In this document: positions 5,132 to 7,586 of the stretch, one piece after another | Layout of the letters: the number at the start of each line of letters is the position of its first letter | How positions within the stretch are numbered: the first letter of the stretch is position 1 | Source: Dehalococcoidales bacterium | GTDB lineage: Bacteria; Chloroflexota; Dehalococcoidia; Dehalococcoidales; JAUXAE01 | Direction: 5' to 3' | DNA length: 7,586 bases | NCBI GenBank assembly: GCA_030620035.1 | Contig: JAUXAE010000053.1 | Coordinates: 1 to 7,586, forward strand | Made by a program: the position numbers and the translations under genes | Notes under the pieces: model-generated | Told to the model about the DNA's origin: nothing | What the model saw: the letters and a program-made list of their open reading frames with translations, nothing else | Databases searched by the model: none

Positions 5132-6400
5132 ATGACTGGCAGCGGAACGCTAGCAGATCCATATATTATTTACAATGTGACTGACCTTCAGGCCATGGAG
5201 AATGACCTGACGGCTTATTATGAGCTGGCCAACGATATTGATGCCTCGGCTACTTCGGGTTGGAACGCCGGCCTAGGTTTTGACCCCATTGACCCCTCCT
5301 TTTCGGGGCACTTCGATGGCAGAGGTTTTACCATCACGAGCCTGACCATTAACAGACCACTTGAAGGTAATGTCGGGCTTTTTGGTAATACCGCCATAGG
5401 CGGCTGCACCATAATCAATGTTGGCTTGGTGAGTGTCGATATAACGGGCGACAACAATGTTGGTGCCCTAGTTGGTTCTTGCTCTAGAGGAACGATAACC
5501 GCCTGCTACTCCACCGGGCAGGTGGCCGGCGACAACAATACAGGTGGCCTAATTGGAACTAACGCTTTCGGAAGCATAATAAGCAGGTGTTTCTCAACGG
5601 CGACCATCACCGGAACTGGCGGGGCTCCGAATAATCTCGGAGGATTCATCGGCTCTTGCTCCGGTAGCACCATCAGTGATTGCTATGCGAGGGGAGACGT
5701 TACTGGTGTCATTGCCGCCGGGGGTAACATTGGCGGTTTCATAGGGAGTAGCTTTGTCGATACTATTGATAATTGCTATTCAACGGGGGCTCCCACTGGC
5801 GGTGCAGCCAATGTCGGTGGACTAATAGGTAGCGAGTTTGCTGGAACAGTAACCAACTGTTTCTGGGACACAGAAACATCTGGCCAGGCAACAAGTGATG
5901 GCGGCACTGGCAAAACCACAGCGGAAATGACAACTGAGACCACCTTCACCGGTGCTGGCTGGGATTTGGCCGCTATTTGGGGTATGTTTGGCCATTGCAA
6001 TGATGTTTACCCTTGTCTGCGTGGTGTAACATCTGTTTGTAACGCACTTCTTCCCACTGTACCCACCAATGCAGCCAGCGAGGTGGGCCAGGAGCTGGCC
6101 GCCCTCAACCTCACTCTGGATGATGACGGTGGCGAGGTCTGCGAATGCGGCTTCGAGTGGGGCAGGACCACTGATTATGGCAGCACTACTGCCACCGCAA
6201 ACAAGGAGACCGGCGAGACCTTCTCGCAGGAGATAAGCGGCCTGACACCCAACACTGAGTACCACTTCAGGGCCTTCGCCACCAACTCGGCGGGGACGAG
6301 CTATGGAGATGATGTAATGTTTACCACCCAGCAGAGGCCTTTGGTGAACTATAGGCCGATAGTTAACAGGTCGTACGCCCTTTCACGGCACGAGGTATAG
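5132..6400 (+). CDS. GLUG-repeat beta-helix protein with FN3-like C-terminal domain
   Basis: 422 residues from the ATG at 5132, seven bases after AGGAG (5120-5124); a TTG at 5129 is in frame but too close to that site. Residues 3-80 are a beta-helix opening (GTLADPYIIYNVTDLQAM, then FSGHFDGRGFTITSLTI) common to adhesin-like proteins. From about 80 to 250 there are six GLUG-type repeats of 25-31 residues. They are built on VGGLIG, a short turn, and CYSTG-like endings. A typical cap follows: CFWDTETSGQ (243-252), GGTGKTTAEM, and GWDLAAIW. Residues about 312-400 form an FN3-like domain (GFEWGRTTDYGSTT, then LTPNTEYHFRAFATNSAG). There is no signal peptide, unlike the usual secreted proteins with these repeats. 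Within this gene cluster it is probably a virion adhesin or receptor-binding protein that recognises a host surface; the exact ligand is unknown. Confidence 0.78.
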   Translation: MTGSGTLADPYIIYNVTDLQAMENDLTAYYELANDIDASATSGWNAGLGFDPIDPSFSGHFDGRGFTITSLTINRPLEGNVGLFGNTAIGGCTIINVGLVSVDITGDNNVGALVGSCSRGTITACYSTGQVAGDNNTGGLIGTNAFGSIISRCFSTATITGTGGAPNNLGGFIGSCSGSTISDCYARGDVTGVIAAGGNIGGFIGSSFVDTIDNCYSTGAPTGGAANVGGLIGSEFAGTVTNCFWDTETSGQATSDGGTGKTTAEMTTETTFTGAGWDLAAIWGMFGHCNDVYPCLRGVTSVCNALLPTVPTNAASEVGQELAALNLTLDDDGGEVCECGFEWGRTTDYGSTTATANKETGETFSQEISGLTPNTEYHFRAFATNSAGTSYGDDVMFTTQQRPLVNYRPIVNRSYALSRHEV

Positions 6401-6418
6401 GAAGAGGAGTTTGCTACC

Positions 6419-7586
6419 ATGGGTAAGGGACATGCACTAGCAAGGGAAGAACTGGTTAGAACACTGACCGCCTACACTGGCCTAACCACCAGCGATGGCG
6501 CCAGCGATGGCAGCTCACTGGTAGACAGCAACCTCATCGGCGTGAACGACTACCTTACTGGCAAGAGCATTCTCATCCTGTCAGGCGATGCCCTGTACGA
6601 GACGATAGGAATAAGCTCCTTCAGCCCCGCCACCGGTGAGGTCACCTTTGGCGGTGCCCTGAGCACCCAGATAGTGGCCGGTGTCTCGTTCAGGGTGCTG
6701 AACACCCTGCCCGAGTCTGTTCACATTACCTCTGGGCTCATCACCATGGAGGGCTATGACTATGTTTCCGGTGAGTACCGAAAGCTTGCCGTAAACGTGT
6801 CGGGCCAGATGTTTGTTGATGTAGAGGTTCAGGTCTCATCAGGGCTTAATGTAATTGTTGAGTCTGGTGTCTACCTAGCCTCTGGCCTGTCAGTTGTAGT
6901 CGAGTCGGGGTTAGGTGTTCAAGTAGCCTCTGGTGTCTACCTTGCTTCTGGCATTTACCTGGCTTCTGGCCTTGCTGTCGTCGTCGAATCAGGCCTGCGT
7001 GTAGTCACCCAATCAGGCCTCCATATAGAAGAAGTCCGCGACATCTACGAACTAAGGAGCGGTGCCGTAGTAGTGGACTCCGGCCTTAATGTAGTCGTTG
7101 AATCTGGCTTAGGAGTTCAGGCCGTCGTCTCTGGCAGCGTAAGTATCCTCACTGGCACCGTCATCGTTGAGTCTGGTCTTAGCGTAGTCATTGAGTCGGG
7201 GATCTTCGTTGCGGCACGGGTCCTGAGCGGCGAGATTAAGGTTGAGGGCGGCGATGTTGAGGTTTCGGGCGTAGTAGTCGTAACCTCCGGTGCGGTACAG
7301 ATAACCTCAATCCTCTCCGGGCAGGTACAGGTGACCACAGGTGTAGTAACCGTTGAATCCGGCCTCCACATAGAAGAAGTCCACGACATCTATGAGCTGA
7401 AAAGTGGTGCCGTAGTAGTCGACTCCGGCCTTAATGTTGTTGTCGAATCTGGCCTAGGAGTTCAGGCCGTCGTCTCTGGTAGCGTAAGTATCCTCACTGG
7501 CACCGTCATCGTAGAATCAGGTCTTAGCGTAGTCATTGAGTCGGGAAGCTTCGTTGCGGCACGGGTCCTGAGCGGCGAGATTAAGG
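6419..7586 (+). CDS. repetitive fibre-like virion protein, 3' partial
   Basis: The frame is open from the ATG at 6419 to the window end, so at least 389 residues are encoded and the stop is outside. GAGGAG (6404-6409) lies nine bases upstream of the start. Residues 1-125 form a non-repetitive head with phage fibre-like phrases (DYLTGKSILILSGDALYETI, then SFSPATGEVTFGGAL). From about residue 139 it becomes a long series of short beta units separated by Ser-Gly, such as SGLSVVVE, SGVYLA and SGLGVQVA, spaced 6-8 residues with some longer inserts. This predicts a beta-solenoid or intertwined fibre shaft. Residues 200-314 begin to repeat at 315. Coming after the GLUG protein, it is probably a tail fibre, spike or appendage shaft. 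No catalytic motif is seen. Confidence 0.75.
   Translation, partial: MGKGHALAREELVRTLTAYTGLTTSDGASDGSSLVDSNLIGVNDYLTGKSILILSGDALYETIGISSFSPATGEVTFGGALSTQIVAGVSFRVLNTLPESVHITSGLITMEGYDYVSGEYRKLAVNVSGQMFVDVEVQVSSGLNVIVESGVYLASGLSVVVESGLGVQVASGVYLASGIYLASGLAVVVESGLRVVTQSGLHIEEVRDIYELRSGAVVVDSGLNVVVESGLGVQAVVSGSVSILTGTVIVESGLSVVIESGIFVAARVLSGEIKVEGGDVEVSGVVVVTSGAVQITSILSGQVQVTTGVVTVESGLHIEEVHDIYELKSGAVVVDSGLNVVVESGLGVQAVVSGSVSILTGTVIVESGLSVVIESGSFVAARVLSGEIK
7016..7586 (+). repeat. 345-base tandem duplication inside the fibre gene
   Basis: The unit 7016-7360 (115 codons) starts again at 7361 and matches up to the window end. The overlapping 226 bases (7016-7241 against 7361-7586) show about 19 differences by eye, about 92% identity. 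Only three codons change a residue: Arg to His, Arg to Lys and Ile to Ser. The period is an exact multiple of three, so the frame is kept. A third copy could lie beyond the window. Confidence 0.85.

Noticed and set aside
5776..6265. Minus-strand open frames opposite the GLUG gene
   Set aside because: The + strand product has clear GLUG and FN3-like patterns; the antisense translations have no domain pattern and no start signals.
7117..7389. Minus-strand 90-residue frame within the fibre gene
   Set aside because: It is the antisense of the repetitive Ser-Gly/Val region, which naturally lacks stops on that strand; the + strand frame is continuous across the whole region.
6833..7586. Possible CRISPR array because of regularly spaced short repeats
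   Set aside because: The repeats are imperfect, lie in one open frame and encode similar peptides; there are no identical direct repeats with unique spacers.

Overview
The window reads as part of the late, virion-building region of an uncultivated bacteriophage or prophage (an archaeal virus is not excluded). All ten supported genes lie on the + strand. They are closely packed, and nearly all have a strong AGGAGGT-type ribosome binding site 5-9 bases before the start. There are no RNA genes, integrases, transposases or replication genes. Arginine AGG and isoleucine ATA codons look frequent. GLUG repeats and an FN3-like domain are of a kind often met in anaerobic sediment bacteria such as Chloroflexota, but that host guess is weak inference.

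Region 1 (1-809). The 3' end of a gene whose start lies outside the window encodes a caspase-fold (clan CD) protein with a visible His-Gly / Ser-Cys dyad and a proline-rich tail. A 248-base gap follows, holding a possible promoter, two strong hairpins (the first terminator-like) and a third stem that covers the next ribosome binding site.

Region 2 (810-2219). Three tightly spaced genes encode a small helical protein, a small Pro/Leu-rich protein and an unrecognised 248-residue protein that may be structural. After a spacer with a GC-rich hairpin comes Region 3 (2309-3442): a 306-residue virion-like protein, then a 57-residue SAP/HeH-type helical domain with a Pro-Glu tail. A small protein of this sort often follows the head genes of phages.

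Region 4 (3443-5127). Three genes encode unrecognised proteins, probably structural. Two of them follow leaders in which a pyrimidine-rich strand can pair either with a nearby purine strand or with the ribosome binding site. Region 5 (5132-7586) encodes surface or receptor-facing proteins: a GLUG-repeat plus FN3-like protein without a signal peptide, and a repetitive fibre-like protein that runs off the window end and contains a 345-base tandem duplication.

Taken together, the genes look like a morphogenesis operon running from a possible protease, through small accessory, capsid or decoration proteins, to adhesion fibres. The most interesting points are the caspase-like cysteine protease candidate upstream of the structural genes, the repeated ribosome-binding-site-sequestering leaders, and the fibre built from Ser-Gly-spaced beta repeats. 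No terminase, portal, tape-measure or recognisable HK97 capsid gene lies in the window, so the virus type cannot be fixed from this sequence.
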